NCBI RefSeq assembly: GCF_002414845.1
Contig: NZ_DIAX01000039.1
Location: 1 to 22,628, forward strand
Reading direction: 5' to 3'
DNA length: 22,628 nt
Source: Gordonia sp. UBA5067
Lineage (GTDB): Bacteria > Actinomycetota > Actinomycetes > Mycobacteriales > Mycobacteriaceae
Shown here in pieces: positions 14,021-22,317 of the stretch; the stretch's first letter is position 1, and every line of letters begins with the position of its first letter. The translations under genes and the position numbers were made by a program. The notes below the pieces were generated by a model. The model searched no databases. It was given only the letters and a program-made list of their open reading frames with translations, and had not been told where the DNA came from.

Positions 14021-15412
14021 ATGAAAGGACAATCCGGATCACTCGCCGCGCGTCTGCGGCAGGTGCGTCAGAACCAGCGCGAGCACGCTCGCGCGACGGC
14101 GGGGACGGCGCGGGAGCTGGTGATCGTCGCGTTCGCGGTGCCGCTGGTGACGCTGCTGGTGCTGGCACTTGTCGTCATCGCCACCATGGCGGCCGCCGGC
14201 ACCGGCTTCGGGGCATTCGGCACGGCGCTGGGATCGGCCTGGCTATGCCTGCACCAGGTGCCGCTGAGCGTGGGCGGGGTATCTATCTCGGCCCTACCGC
14301 TACTCCCCACCATCGGCCTGGTCGTTGCGGTCTTCGTCTACACCGGGCCGTCGGCGCGGTTGCGCACCACTTCTGCCGATCTCGGCGCCCTCGTCGGTGC
14401 GGCCGTCGGCGGACCGATGCTGATCACCGCGCTGGCGCTGGCGCTGGTCCTCGACGGCAGTTCGGTACTTCCGGTCAATCCGCCCAACGCACTGTGGGCC
14501 TTCGCGGCAACGGCCCTGATCTACGGTGGCGGGACCATCGCCGGTATCGGGCGCCGGGATTGGCGTGTCTGGGGTGAGCGCGCCGGGATCCGCGGTGAAC
14601 GGTTGGACGACCTCGTCGCCGGCGTGCGCGCCGGCGCGCTCGCGGCCCTGGCAATGGTGGGGGCCGCAGCAGCCCTGGTCTGCGTCCTGTTGCTGCTGAA
14701 CTGGCCTGCGGTGTCGCGGGTCGTCGCCGGCGGAAACCGGGTCGACGGGTACCTCGGCCTGGTCGTGGTGTCGCTGCTGTACTTGCCGAACGTGGTCATT
14801 GATGCCGTCGGCGTCCTGGTGGGGACGACCGTTCAGCTGGGGGGCGCCACGGTCGATCTGTTCAACCCGCAACCCGGCGCCGTGCCCGCACTGCCGATTT
14901 TGGCGATCCTGCCCGGCGATCCCCCGATCCGGTACCTGTGGGCCATCGCCTTGGTCGTGCCTTTGGCGATCGCCTGTCGGGCCGCGCTGCGGATGCGGCA
15001 CTACGACTTGGCTCGCAACCTTCGGCGCGTCACGGTCGGTGCCGCGACCACCGCCGCGGTACTGCTCATCGCCACCGTCGGCGCCGGGGGCACGATAGGC
15101 GAACTGGGTCGCGCCGGTGGTGATGCGCCCGTCGTCGCGTTGGCCGCTTTCGCCTGGATCATGGTTGTCGGCGCGATCGCCGCGCTGGGCAACGGGCTGC
15201 GCGCGGAGACGAAGGCGGCGCGAGCCGCCGCTCTGGCCGGCCGGCAACTCGACGACGCGGCTCACGGTGCGGAGGCGGCCGTCGATGCCGACGACTCCTG
15301 GGATCCCGCGACCGCCGTGCCGACTCCGGCGTTCTACCGGCCTGACGACGATGCGCCCGTCATCGACGACGTCGAGGACCTGATGTTCGTCGACGATCTG
15401 CCCGGCGACTAG
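14021..15412 (+). CDS. Polytopic membrane protein (DUF6350, Rv0955-like)
   Basis: A 463-residue, strongly hydrophobic protein with about nine or ten membrane helices beginning around residue 30 and ending near residue 405. The N-terminus is short and basic (ARLRQVRQNQREHAR) and the cytoplasmic-looking tail acidic (DDSWDPATAVP, then DDDAPVIDDVEDL). I see no transporter or enzyme motif. It sits directly upstream of purN (31 bp), as Rv0955 does in M. tuberculosis, and is probably co-transcribed with the purine genes. The function is unknown; a link to purine metabolism is by position only. ATG 14021 lacks a good ribosome site; downstream GTG starts are possible. A -10-like GACCCT lies 8 nt before the ATG. 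Confidence 0.85.
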   Translation: MKGQSGSLAARLRQVRQNQREHARATAGTARELVIVAFAVPLVTLLVLALVVIATMAAAGTGFGAFGTALGSAWLCLHQVPLSVGGVSISALPLLPTIGLVVAVFVYTGPSARLRTTSADLGALVGAAVGGPMLITALALALVLDGSSVLPVNPPNALWAFAATALIYGGGTIAGIGRRDWRVWGERAGIRGERLDDLVAGVRAGALAALAMVGAAAALVCVLLLLNWPAVSRVVAGGNRVDGYLGLVVVSLLYLPNVVIDAVGVLVGTTVQLGGATVDLFNPQPGAVPALPILAILPGDPPIRYLWAIALVVPLAIACRAALRMRHYDLARNLRRVTVGAATTAAVLLIATVGAGGTIGELGRAGGDAPVVALAAFAWIMVVGAIAALGNGLRAETKAARAAALAGRQLDDAAHGAEAAVDADDSWDPATAVPTPAFYRPDDDAPVIDDVEDLMFVDDLPGD

Positions 15413-15431
15413 AATTCCTGCTCGTGAAGGC

Positions 15432-15436
15432 AGAGG
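15432..15436 (+). promoter_or_regulatory. Ribosome binding site of purN
   Basis: AGAGG lies 7 nt before GTG 15444, in the 31-bp gap after the membrane protein gene, and supports the GTG start. Confidence 0.55.
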
Positions 15437-15443
15437 CGATCAG

Positions 15444-16046
15444 GTGACGGTGCCGGTCGTCGTCCTTGCCTCCGGGGCGGGGTCGCTGCTCTCGGCGCTG
15501 CTGGACGAGGCCGCGCGCCATGGGGCGGCGTTCGAGGTCGTCGCCGTCGCCGTCGACCGCGAGTGCCGCGCCGCCGACCTGGCCGCGCAGCAGGGGATCG
15601 TCGTTATCACGTGCCGCCTCGCCGACTACCCTGATCGAAGCGCGTGGGACCGTGCGCTGACCGAGCAGGTCGAGGCGTTCGCCCCGGAGTGGGTGGTCAC
15701 CGCCGGCTTCATGAAGATCCTCGGCTCGGCGTTCCTCCGGCGGTTCGCCGGCCACATCGTGAACTCGCACCCGGCACTGCTGCCGGCCTTTCCCGGCGCG
15801 CACGGCGTCGCCGACGCACTGGCTTACGGGGTGAAGATCACCGGCACCACGGTGCACCTCGTCGACGGTGGCGTCGATACCGGCCCGATTCTCGCGCAAG
15901 CCCCGGTCGTCGTCGATCCCGATGACACCGAGGAGACGCTGCACGAGCGCATCAAAGCCGTTGAGCGGGTGCTGCTCACCGATATCGTTACCGCCCTCAC
16001 TACCCGTGGGGTGGTCACTGACGGACGAAAGGCCCAGATTTCGTGA
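15444..16046 (+). CDS. purN: Phosphoribosylglycinamide formyltransferase
   Basis: A 200-residue cytoplasmic enzyme that transfers formyl from 10-formyltetrahydrofolate to glycinamide ribonucleotide, the third step of purine synthesis. The N-terminal ASGAGSLL binds phosphate; VTAGFMKIL (85-93) is the folate-side signature. Catalytic residues Asn107 and His109 are in [17 protein letters not shown] and Asp145 in [10 protein letters not shown]. Length is normal for the family. GTG 15444 is used, with AGAGG 7 nt upstream. Its TGA overlaps the purH start (GTGA), so the two are translationally coupled. The order membrane protein-purN-purH matches M. tuberculosis. Confidence 0.97.
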   Translation: MTVPVVVLASGAGSLLSALLDEAARHGAAFEVVAVAVDRECRAADLAAQQGIVVITCRLADYPDRSAWDRALTEQVEAFAPEWVVTAGFMKILGSAFLRRFAGHIVNSHPALLPAFPGAHGVADALAYGVKITGTTVHLVDGGVDTGPILAQAPVVVDPDDTEETLHERIKAVERVLLTDIVTALTTRGVVTDGRKAQIS

Positions 16047-17602
16047 CTGATACCAAACGCCCCATCCGGCGCGCCCTCGTCAGCGTGTACGACAAGACCG
16101 GCCTGACGGACTTGGCGATCGCGCTGCACGCTGCGGGCGTCGAACTCGTGTCGACCGGTTCGACCGCGAAGACGATTGCGGCGGCCGGCATCCCGGTCAC
16201 GGAGGTTTCTCAGCTGACCGGCTTCCCCGAGTGCCTCGAAGGGCGCGTGAAGACGCTGCACCCGCGCGTGCACGCCGGCATCCTCGCCGATACCCGCAAA
16301 GACGATCACCTGCGTCAACTCGACGAGCTCGGCATCGCGTCGTTCGAACTCGTCGTGGTGAACCTGTACCCGTTCACCCAGACGGTCGCCTCGGGGGCGA
16401 CGCCCGACGAGTGCATCGAGCAGATCGACATCGGCGGGCCGTCGATGGTGCGTGCGGCCGCCAAGAATCATCCGTCGGTCGCGGTCGTCGTCGACCCCGT
16501 CGACTATGCCAGCGCCGCCGCGGCGGTCATCGATGGCGGGTTTCCATTCTCGGTACGACAAGCGCTGGCCGCCAAGGCGTTCCGTCACACCGCAGACTAT
16601 GACGTGGCAGTCGCATCGTGGATGACCGCTGTTGTTTCCCCCGAGCCAGGCTCGGCGTTCCCCGTCTGGGCCGGGGCGACCTGGGATCGGCAGGCAGTGC
16701 TGCGCTACGGCGAGAACCCGCACCAGTCGGCCGCGCTGTATGCGAATAGCGCCGGCGCGCCCGGACTCGCGCAGGCCCACCAGTTGCACGGTAAAGAGAT
16801 GTCGTTCAACAACTTCACTGACGGGGACGCCGCTTGGCGGGCCGCGCATGACTTCACCGCACCGGCCGTTGCGATTATCAAACATGCGAACCCGTGCGGG
16901 ATCGCCGTCGGCGCCGATATCGCGCAGGCGCACCGCAAAGCACACGCCAGTGACCCGGTCAGCGCGTACGGCGGGGTGATCGCGGCGAACCGCGAGGTCA
17001 GCGTTGAGCTGGCGGAGCAGGTGGCCGACATCTTCACCGAGGTGATCATTGCCCCCGGGTACGCCGACGGGGCAGTCGACGTCCTGGCGAAGAAGAAGAA
17101 TCTGCGGATCCTGATCGCGGAGCCGCCCAGCCCGGGCGGCAGCGAGATGCGACCGATTTCCGGTGGCATCCTGCTGCAGCAGCGCGACGTCATCGACGCC
17201 GACGGCGATGATCCGTCGAACTGGCGGCTGGCCGCCGGCGCCCCGGCCGACGACGCGACGCTGGCGGACCTCGAATTCGCCTGGCGTGCTTGCCGCGCGG
17301 TGAAGAGCAACGCGATTCTGCTTGCCGCCGATGGTGCGTCCGTCGGCGTCGGCATGGGTCAGGTCAACCGGGTCGACTCGGCGCATCTGGCCGTGCAGCG
17401 CGCGGGCGCCCGGGCCCACGGCTCGGTGGGGGCGTCGGATGCGTTCTTCCCGTTCGCCGACGGCCTGCAGGTGCTCATCGCCGGTGGTGTCCGGGCGGTC
17501 GTGCAGCCGGGCGGGTCGATCCGCGACGACGAGGTCATTGCGGCCGCCGAGAAGGCCGGGGTCACGATGTACCTGACCGGGGCCAGACACTTCGCGCACT
17601 GA
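16043..17602 (+). CDS. purH: Bifunctional AICAR formyltransferase/IMP cyclohydrolase
   Basis: A 519-residue enzyme for the last two steps of IMP synthesis. The N-terminal IMP cyclohydrolase (MGS-like) domain covers about residues 1-150, with [17 protein letters not shown], the [15 protein letters not shown] loop and NLYPF. The C-terminal formyltransferase part contains [23 protein letters not shown], the catalytic Lys-His in [32 protein letters not shown], and the usual C-terminal end LTGARHFAH. Nothing is missing. GTG 16043 overlaps the purN stop. A small CACTG/CAGTG hairpin spans the stop (17597-17612) but is too weak to call a terminator with confidence. Intermediates are AICAR and FAICAR. 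Confidence 0.97.
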   Translation: MTDTKRPIRRALVSVYDKTGLTDLAIALHAAGVELVSTGSTAKTIAAAGIPVTEVSQLTGFPECLEGRVKTLHPRVHAGILADTRKDDHLRQLDELGIASFELVVVNLYPFTQTVASGATPDECIEQIDIGGPSMVRAAAKNHPSVAVVVDPVDYASAAAAVIDGGFPFSVRQALAAKAFRHTADYDVAVASWMTAVVSPEPGSAFPVWAGATWDRQAVLRYGENPHQSAALYANSAGAPGLAQAHQLHGKEMSFNNFTDGDAAWRAAHDFTAPAVAIIKHANPCGIAVGADIAQAHRKAHASDPVSAYGGVIAANREVSVELAEQVADIFTEVIIAPGYADGAVDVLAKKKNLRILIAEPPSPGGSEMRPISGGILLQQRDVIDADGDDPSNWRLAAGAPADDATLADLEFAWRACRAVKSNAILLAADGASVGVGMGQVNRVDSAHLAVQRAGARAHGSVGASDAFFPFADGLQVLIAGGVRAVVQPGGSIRDDEVIAAAEKAGVTMYLTGARHFAH

Positions 17603-17708
17603 TCGCACAGTGTTTCGCCCACCCTGCTTCGATCGAGTGGGGATGAGCGAAAGAATGCGGCACGGATGGCGCGAGAGCATCGGACGGATCGTGCACGTCC
17701 ACGACGAG

Positions 17709-17714
17709 TAGCGT
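17709..17714 (+). promoter_or_regulatory. Putative -10 element for a leaderless AAA+ ATPase mRNA
   Basis: TAGCGT matches TANNNT and ends 6 nt before GTG 17721, the leaderless spacing. A GGAG between them could act as a ribosome site but is only 2 nt from the start codon. It suggests that the ATPase/VWA pair has its own promoter in the 118-bp gap after purH. Confidence 0.5.
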
Positions 17715-17720
17715 GGAGCC

Positions 17721-19145
17721 GTGGCATCTCAGACGTCGATCACCTCCGCGAAGAACCCACCCCCCACCGCCTCGAATCTCGGTGAGTTGCGTGCTTCCGA
17801 TCATGTGCAGCGCAGCATCCGCGACGAGATCCGGCACAATCTTCTCGCCGCGCTGCGCGGTGGTGCGGATCCATGGGTCGGCCTCGTCGGCCTGGAGTCG
17901 ACGGTCATTCCGCAGCTGGAGCGGTCACTCCTGGCCGGGCACGACGTCGTGCTGCTCGGCGAGCGAGGCCAGGGCAAGACCCGCATCCTGCGCACCATTG
18001 TGGGACTGCTCGACGAGTGGACGCCGGTGATCGCCGGGGCCGAGTTGGGGGAGCACCCGGATGAGCCGATCACGCCGGAGTCTCAGCGGCGGGCCGCCGA
18101 ACTTGGCGACGACCTGCCGATCCAGTGGCGCCATCGGAGCGAGCGCTACAGCGAGAAGCTGGCGACTCCGGATACCTCGGTGGCCGACCTCGTCGGGGAT
18201 ATCGACCCGATGAAGGTGGCCGAGGGCCGCAGTCTTGGCGATCCGGAAACCATCCATTTTGGGCTCATTCCGCGGGCGCACCGCGGCATTGTGGCGATCA
18301 ACGAGTTGCCCGACCTGGCCGAGCGAATCCAGGTCGCGATGCTCAATGTGATGGAGGAGCGCGATATCCAGGTACGCGGGTACTCATTGCGGCTTCCGTT
18401 GGACGTGGTCGTCCTGGCCAGCGCGAACCCCGAGGACTACACCAACCGCGGCCGCATCATCACTCCGCTCAAAGATCGGTTCGGCGCCGAGATCCGCACG
18501 CACTACCCGCTGGAACTCGACGACGAGATCGGCGTCATCGAGCAGGAGGCCGATCTGCTCGCCACGGTTCCCGAGTATCTGCTGGAGATTCTGGCTCGCT
18601 TCACCCGTTACACGCGGGAGCATCCGGCCGTCGACCAGCGGTCGGGTGTTTCGGCGCGATTCGCAATCGCCGGTGCGGAGACGGTTGCGGCCGCCGCCCT
18701 GCACCGCAGTGCGGTGTTGGGCGAGGAGGTGCCGGTGGCCCGGGTCGTCGACTTGGAATCGGTGATCGAGGTGCTGCGCGGCAAGATCGAGTTCGAGTCG
18801 GGCGAGGAGGGGCGGGAGCTGGAAATCCTGGCGCACCTGCTGCGTAAGGCCGTTGCCGACACGGTGCGCGAACACCTCGGCGGTATCGACTTGGGCCCCT
18901 TTGTCGCCACCCTTGAGGATGGGCACCCGGTCGTGACCGGTGATCGGGTGTCGGCTGCGGACCTGCTGGGATCGCTGCCGGCCGACGAGCCGGTCGGCAT
19001 GACGGTCGACGCGATTGCCGCGCGGCTCGACGCCGATACCGACGGCGAGCGCGCAGCGGCTGTCGAGTTGGCGCTCGAGGGGCTCTTCCTTGCCCGGCGC
19101 ATCGGCAAGGAGGCCGATGACGAGGGCCAGACGGTCTACGGATAG
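17721..19145 (+). CDS. MoxR/Mg-chelatase-like AAA+ ATPase (Rv0958-like)
   Basis: A 474-residue AAA+ protein of the MoxR/ChlI-like class, which act as ring ATPases with VWA-domain partners in metal insertion or protein remodelling. Walker A is GERGQGKT (residues 80-87). Walker B reads GIVAINELPDL, with Asn194-Glu195 instead of the common Asp-Glu; I believe this is normal in this subfamily. The beta-hairpin insert (ATPDTSVADLVGDIDPMKV) precedes it, and VVLASANPEDYTNRGRI plus LKDRFGAEI supply sensor 1 and arginine-finger regions. The VWA partner starts 10 nt downstream. No chlorophyll or cobalamin chelatase large subunit is nearby, so chelatase activity is not supported; a chaperone-like pair is the likelier reading. 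Confidence 0.9.
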   Translation: MASQTSITSAKNPPPTASNLGELRASDHVQRSIRDEIRHNLLAALRGGADPWVGLVGLESTVIPQLERSLLAGHDVVLLGERGQGKTRILRTIVGLLDEWTPVIAGAELGEHPDEPITPESQRRAAELGDDLPIQWRHRSERYSEKLATPDTSVADLVGDIDPMKVAEGRSLGDPETIHFGLIPRAHRGIVAINELPDLAERIQVAMLNVMEERDIQVRGYSLRLPLDVVVLASANPEDYTNRGRIITPLKDRFGAEIRTHYPLELDDEIGVIEQEADLLATVPEYLLEILARFTRYTREHPAVDQRSGVSARFAIAGAETVAAAALHRSAVLGEEVPVARVVDLESVIEVLRGKIEFESGEEGRELEILAHLLRKAVADTVREHLGGIDLGPFVATLEDGHPVVTGDRVSAADLLGSLPADEPVGMTVDAIAARLDADTDGERAAAVELALEGLFLARRIGKEADDEGQTVYG

Positions 19146-19155
19146 CGACTAGCCC

Positions 19156-21159
19156 ATGCCCGAGCAGCCTTCCGATACCGGCCCGGCGAACAACCGGCGG
19201 AACTTCCACCGATCGCGCTACGAGCGATACCGCGGCGGGCCCGACCCGCTGGCGCCGCCACTCGACTTGCGCGAGGCACTCGATGAGATCGGCGCCGACG
19301 TGATGGCCGGTTCGTCGCCTCGGCGCGCGCTGCGCGAGTTGCTACGCCGCGGGACGCCGGGCTTGCGCGGTCTCGATGAGTTGCGCGAGCGGATCAACCG
19401 TCGACGCAACGAGTTGCGGAAGAGTCGCAACCTCGATGGGACGTTCGACGAGATCCGGGAACTTCTCGAGAACGCGGTACTCGAAGAGCGAAAGCAACTG
19501 GCCCGCGACCTCGATGACGATGCGCGTTTCGCTGAGATGCAGATCGGCAACCTGCCTCCGTCGACGGCCGCCGCCGTCAGCGAGTTGTCGGACTATCGGT
19601 GGCGGAGCCCGAAGGCGCGAGAGGACTTCGAGAAGATCCGCGACCTGCTGGGTCGCGAATTGCTCGAGCAGCGCTTCGCCGGGATGAAGGAGGCGCTGCA
19701 GGGTGCCGGCGAAGCCGATCGTCAGGCGATCACGGACATGTTGTCGGACCTCAATGAGCTTCTGGCGCAACACAACCGGGGTGAGGACACCACTGATTCC
19801 TTCGCCGGGTTCATGACCGAGCATGGCCAGTTCTTTCCCGAGAATCCGCGCAACACCGAGGAACTCGTGGAATCGCTCGCCAAGCGCAGTGCGGCCGCCC
19901 AGCAGTTTTACAATTCACTTTCCGCCGAGCAGCGCGCCGAGCTGGATCAACTCGCCCAGCAGGCCTTCGGCTCGTCCGACCTGATGAACGCCCTCGCCAG
20001 CGTCGACGGCCAGCTGCGTGCGGCCCGGCCGGAGCTGGATTGGGATGGCGCACAAGGGTTTTCCGGTGATCAGCCGATGGGAATGGGGGAGGCCGCGGCC
20101 GCGATGGCCGACCTAGCCGAGCTCGACGAGCTCAGCGAGGCGATGAGTCAGCAGTACGCCGGTGCGGACCTCGCCGACATCGATCTGGACGCCTTGGCCC
20201 GTCAGCTGGGCGAGGATGCCGCTGTCGACGCCCGCACGTTGCAGCGGTTGGAGCAGGAGTTGCGCGATCAGGGCTTCTTCGAACGCGGCGCCGACGGCGA
20301 GCTTCATTTGAGCCCCAAGGCGATGCGGCAGTTGGGACAGTCTGTGCTGGCCGACATAGCCGATCGCCTCACCGGTCGCGGCGAGCGCGCCACCCGGCTT
20401 TCGGGCCGGCTGGGGGAGCCGTCCGGCGCGACGCGGGAGTGGGCGTTCGGCGATACCGAGCCGTGGGACGTACCGAGGACTATTACCAATGCCGTGGTTC
20501 GCGACGCGGGAACCGGGAGGTTCAGCCGGGGGCGGCCGGTGCAGCTGACCGTGGGCGATGTGGCGATCACCGAAACCGAGGCGCGCAGCCAAGCCGCCGT
20601 CGCGCTACTCGTCGACACGTCGTTCTCCATGGAGATGGAGGGTCGCTGGACACCGATGAAGCGAACGGCGATCGCGCTCAACCAGCTGATCTCGACCCGC
20701 TTTCGTACTGACGAGTTGCAGATCATTGCCTTTGGGCGAGAGGCGCGCACCATCGATGTCGGGGAGCTGGCCGGGTTGTCGCCGCGCATGGAGCAGGGCA
20801 CCAATCTGCACCACGCGCTACTCCTGGCGCAGCGGCATCTGCGCCGTTTCCCGCATGCCACGCCGGTGGTTCTGATCGTCACCGACGGTGAGCCGACGGC
20901 CCATCTCGAGCCGTCCGGCGACGCCTTCTTCTACTATCCGCCGCACCCGCAGACGATCGGCCTGACGGTTGCCGAACTCGACCACCTTTCTCGGATGGGT
21001 GCGCAGATCACGGTCTTCCGGCTCGGCGACGATCCGGGTTTGGCGATGTTCATCGACCGCGTCGCGCGCCGTGTGGGGGGACGCGTGGTGGCGCCCGATG
21101 TCGACGGGCTCGGTGCGGCGGTGGTGGGCGACTACCTGCGCGGGCGCCGGGAGCGATAG
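19156..21159 (+). CDS. VWA-domain protein, partner of the MoxR-like ATPase (Rv0959-like)
   Basis: A 667-residue protein with two parts. Residues about 35-460 are charged and mostly helical, rich in Glu, Arg, Leu and Ala, with short coiled-coil-like stretches (ERINRRRNELRKSRN; DEIRELLENAVLEERKQLA). The C-terminal VWA domain (about 480-660) has a complete metal-ion site: DTSFS (Asp487, Ser489, Ser491), the Thr of EQGTNLHHAL and the Asp of IVTDGEP. Such proteins pair with MoxR-type ATPases, and the gene follows the ATPase gene by 10 nt. It has no signal peptide or membrane helix, so it acts in the cytoplasm. Substrate and partner are unknown. No good ribosome site precedes ATG 19156; coupling to the upstream gene is likely. 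Confidence 0.88.
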   Translation: MPEQPSDTGPANNRRNFHRSRYERYRGGPDPLAPPLDLREALDEIGADVMAGSSPRRALRELLRRGTPGLRGLDELRERINRRRNELRKSRNLDGTFDEIRELLENAVLEERKQLARDLDDDARFAEMQIGNLPPSTAAAVSELSDYRWRSPKAREDFEKIRDLLGRELLEQRFAGMKEALQGAGEADRQAITDMLSDLNELLAQHNRGEDTTDSFAGFMTEHGQFFPENPRNTEELVESLAKRSAAAQQFYNSLSAEQRAELDQLAQQAFGSSDLMNALASVDGQLRAARPELDWDGAQGFSGDQPMGMGEAAAAMADLAELDELSEAMSQQYAGADLADIDLDALARQLGEDAAVDARTLQRLEQELRDQGFFERGADGELHLSPKAMRQLGQSVLADIADRLTGRGERATRLSGRLGEPSGATREWAFGDTEPWDVPRTITNAVVRDAGTGRFSRGRPVQLTVGDVAITETEARSQAAVALLVDTSFSMEMEGRWTPMKRTAIALNQLISTRFRTDELQIIAFGREARTIDVGELAGLSPRMEQGTNLHHALLLAQRHLRRFPHATPVVLIVTDGEPTAHLEPSGDAFFYYPPHPQTIGLTVAELDHLSRMGAQITVFRLGDDPGLAMFIDRVARRVGGRVVAPDVDGLGAAVVGDYLRGRRER

Positions 21160-21245
21160 CGAGTGGGCACTGATTTTCGCCGAGTGGGCACCTTCCGGCC
21201 GCCGAGTGGGCACTGATTTTCGCCGAGTGGGCACCTTCCGGCCGC
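21160..21245. repeat. 43-bp tandem direct repeat, two identical copies, in a convergent intergenic gap
   Basis: Copies at 21160-21202 and 21203-21245 are identical. Each contains two CGAGTGGGCAC submotifs, one followed by TGATTTTCGC and one by CTTCCGGCCGC. The array starts on the base after the VWA stop codon and ends 3 bp before the permease stop, so it fills the whole 89-bp gap between convergent genes. AGTGGGCACT is nearly self-complementary. No ordinary terminator hairpin is present there. Confidence 0.9.
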
Positions 21246-21248
21246 CGA

Positions 21249-22190
21249 TCATCCCAAGGCGAGGGCGAGAATGGTGATGATGGGGATCGCCGCCAGCGTG
21301 GTGACGAGTGCGCAATCGCGGGCCACGGCTTGTCCGCGCTGGTAGCGGACGGCGTAAACCAGGACGTTTTGCGCCGTCGGTAGCGCGGCGATGACGACTT
21401 GTGCGAACAGGTGGTGCCCGGCGAGTCCGAAGCCCCATCGTGCCACCACATAGGCGAGGGCAGGCATGGCCACCATCTTCAGTGCGCTCGCCAGTGCCAC
21501 GTCGCGTCGCGGGTTTGGTAGATGCTCCTCCGACGCGGAAGCGGCACGTCTAGCGGCAAGGGACAGACCGAATACGAGAAGGGCCAGCGGTACCGAGGCA
21601 TCGCCGAGCATCCGGAACGGATCCATGATCGCCTGGGGTGGATGCCACCCCAGGCCGGACACGATCAGGCCGGCGGCTCCGCCCAGCAGGATGGGGTTGG
21701 TCAGCGGAGTCACGATCACGTCGCGGATCACCCGCGGCCGCTCCGCCGACAGGTCGAGGGCGACCAGCGCGATCGGAGAGTAGACGAGGATCTGGAACAG
21801 CAGTAGTGGCGCGATGAACGACCGGTCGTCGAGAACATACATCGCGATCGGAACGCCGAGGTTGACGCTGTTGACATAGGACGACGAGAGGGCGCCGATG
21901 ACGAGGTCGGGAAGGTCGCGTCGCAACCAGAGGCGAGCGACGATGACGTAGACAAGCCCGATGGTGAGTGCGGTGCCACCGGCGATCACCAATGTCGAGG
22001 AGAAGACGTCGCGGAGGTTGGCCGAGACCAATGAATGGAAGAGTAGCGCCGGGGTGCAGACAAAGAAGACGAGGCGGGACAGAACGTCGGTGGCGGTGGG
22101 GCCGAGGGTGCCCGACCGGCCGAGGCCATAGCCGATCCCGATCACCAGGAAGATGACGGTGAAACCCGCGACGACACCCGACACCGCCAC
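21249..22190 (-). CDS. AEC (auxin efflux carrier) family permease
   Basis: A 313-residue membrane protein of normal AEC length with about ten helices in two halves separated by a charged loop (SEEHLPNPRRDVA, about residues 221-233). The conserved SSYVNSVNLGVPIAMYVL in the first half and LPTAQNVLVYAVRY in the second are the signature crossover segments. Bacterial members export or exchange small organic anions such as malate or malonate; the substrate here is unknown. It is convergent with the VWA gene and divergent from the next gene. GTG 22190 gives the longest frame, but TAGGCT just upstream with 6-nt spacing favours a leaderless start at the second GTG (22184), which removes two residues. 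Confidence 0.87.
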   Translation of the reverse strand: MAVSGVVAGFTVIFLVIGIGYGLGRSGTLGPTATDVLSRLVFFVCTPALLFHSLVSANLRDVFSSTLVIAGGTALTIGLVYVIVARLWLRRDLPDLVIGALSSSYVNSVNLGVPIAMYVLDDRSFIAPLLLFQILVYSPIALVALDLSAERPRVIRDVIVTPLTNPILLGGAAGLIVSGLGWHPPQAIMDPFRMLGDASVPLALLVFGLSLAARRAASASEEHLPNPRRDVALASALKMVAMPALAYVVARWGFGLAGHHLFAQVVIAALPTAQNVLVYAVRYQRGQAVARDCALVTTLAAIPIITILALALG

Positions 22191-22196
22191 AGCCTA
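22191..22196 (-). promoter_or_regulatory. Putative -10 element of the AEC permease gene
   Basis: On the minus strand TAGGCT (TANNNT) is followed after 6 nt by a GTG at 22184-22182, consistent with leaderless transcription from that codon. This choice affects the annotated N-terminus by two residues. Confidence 0.35.
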
Positions 22197-22317
22197 ATCG
22201 CACAGTTGTGCCGCCCAGGCGCCGGGGACTCCGCCGGTGAGATGATGCTCGACGGCGCCACGTGTCGGGATTGCGGTAGCTTTTTGGGTGACGCCAGTTG
22301 CCGAAACGAGGACTTCA

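Noticed and set aside
11763..14168. 801-codon open frame on the minus strand with long LLAI/LLAV repeats
   Set aside because: It is antisense to the synthetase end, citE and the GYGQQ array. The Leu/Ala repeats are just the complement of the coding repeat, and the plus-strand genes have clear family motifs.
17597..17612. CACTG/CAGTG hairpin at the purH stop as a terminator
   Set aside because: Only a 5-bp stem overlapping the stop codon with a short T3; too weak to call.
15824..17680. 618-codon minus-strand frame opposite purN/purH
   Set aside because: purH is unmistakable on the plus strand; the antisense product has no domain.
17721..21159. Reading the ATPase/VWA pair as a magnesium or cobalt chelatase
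   Set aside because: No large chelatase subunit and no tetrapyrrole gene is nearby, and the ATPase belongs to a broader MoxR-like group.
20969..21277. Plus-strand ORF reading through the 43-bp repeats
   Set aside because: It starts inside the VWA gene in another frame. The repeat length of 43 is not a multiple of three, so the frame shifts with each copy; not a coding repeat.
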